Source of the DNA: an uncultured Collinsella sp.
Lineage (GTDB): Bacteria; Actinomycetota; Coriobacteriia; Coriobacteriales; Coriobacteriaceae
Direction: 5' to 3'
Assembly: GCA_902488525.1 (NCBI GenBank)
Contig: CABTWP010000068.1
Span: 1-7,841 of the forward strand
Length of the DNA stretch: 7,841 nt
The position numbers and the translations under genes are program-made. Numbering within the stretch: position 1 is the first letter of the stretch; every line of letters starts with the position of its first letter. Under the pieces are notes generated by a model. That model did no database searches. It was not told where the DNA came from and worked only from the letters and a program-made list of their open reading frames with translations. Positions 7,831-7,841 of the stretch are shown piece by piece.

Positions 7831-7841
7831 TTTATCTGGGA

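Overview
The window reads as a GC-rich bacterial chromosome segment, most likely from the Coriobacteriia (Collinsella-like). The basis is the actinobacterial style of the SecA and RF2 proteins, a prfB with no programmed frameshift, GC-rich codon use, and intergenic DNA full of palindromes sharing a CAGTCC/GGGACTG core. The genus is an inference from memory of protein style, not a search result. All six genes seen lie on the minus strand, so transcription runs from right to left.

Right to left: a short upstream region (about 7661-7841) carries an 11-bp inverted repeat, an operator-like palindrome and a weak -10 element. Then comes secA (protein-export motor ATPase), whose TAA stop overlaps the ATG of prfB (peptide release factor 2) by one base, a translationally coupled pair. 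About 90 bases after prfB there is a terminator-like hairpin whose U-run ends exactly where the ribosome binding site of the next gene begins. That gene is a YitT-family membrane protein (YitT_membrane plus DUF2179). After a 207-base gap come two genes that together make one transketolase: an N-terminal thiamine-diphosphate-binding subunit and a C-terminal subunit, separated by one base. A strong hairpin follows as the probable terminator.

The left end holds about 520 bases without a gene (181-702). It contains a 123-base element with perfect 28-bp inverted ends around an inner hairpin, a second long inverted repeat (22-base arms), a small hairpin, and short CTGGC(G/A)AA(G/A)CAGT repeats. Beyond it, a GTG-started gene runs off the left edge. 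Only its first 60 codons are present, encoding a Pro/Ala/Gln-rich, probably disordered N-terminus.

The genes are mainly housekeeping: Sec export, translation termination and the pentose phosphate pathway. The most interesting coding observation is in RF2. The stop-codon recognition tripeptide, Ser-Pro-Phe in the family, reads Ser-Pro-Thr here. Three of the five complete genes end in UAG, including prfB itself, and none ends in UGA. The most interesting noncoding observation is the set of structured repeats at both ends of the window. I see no CRISPR array, tRNA, rRNA, transposase or defence system.
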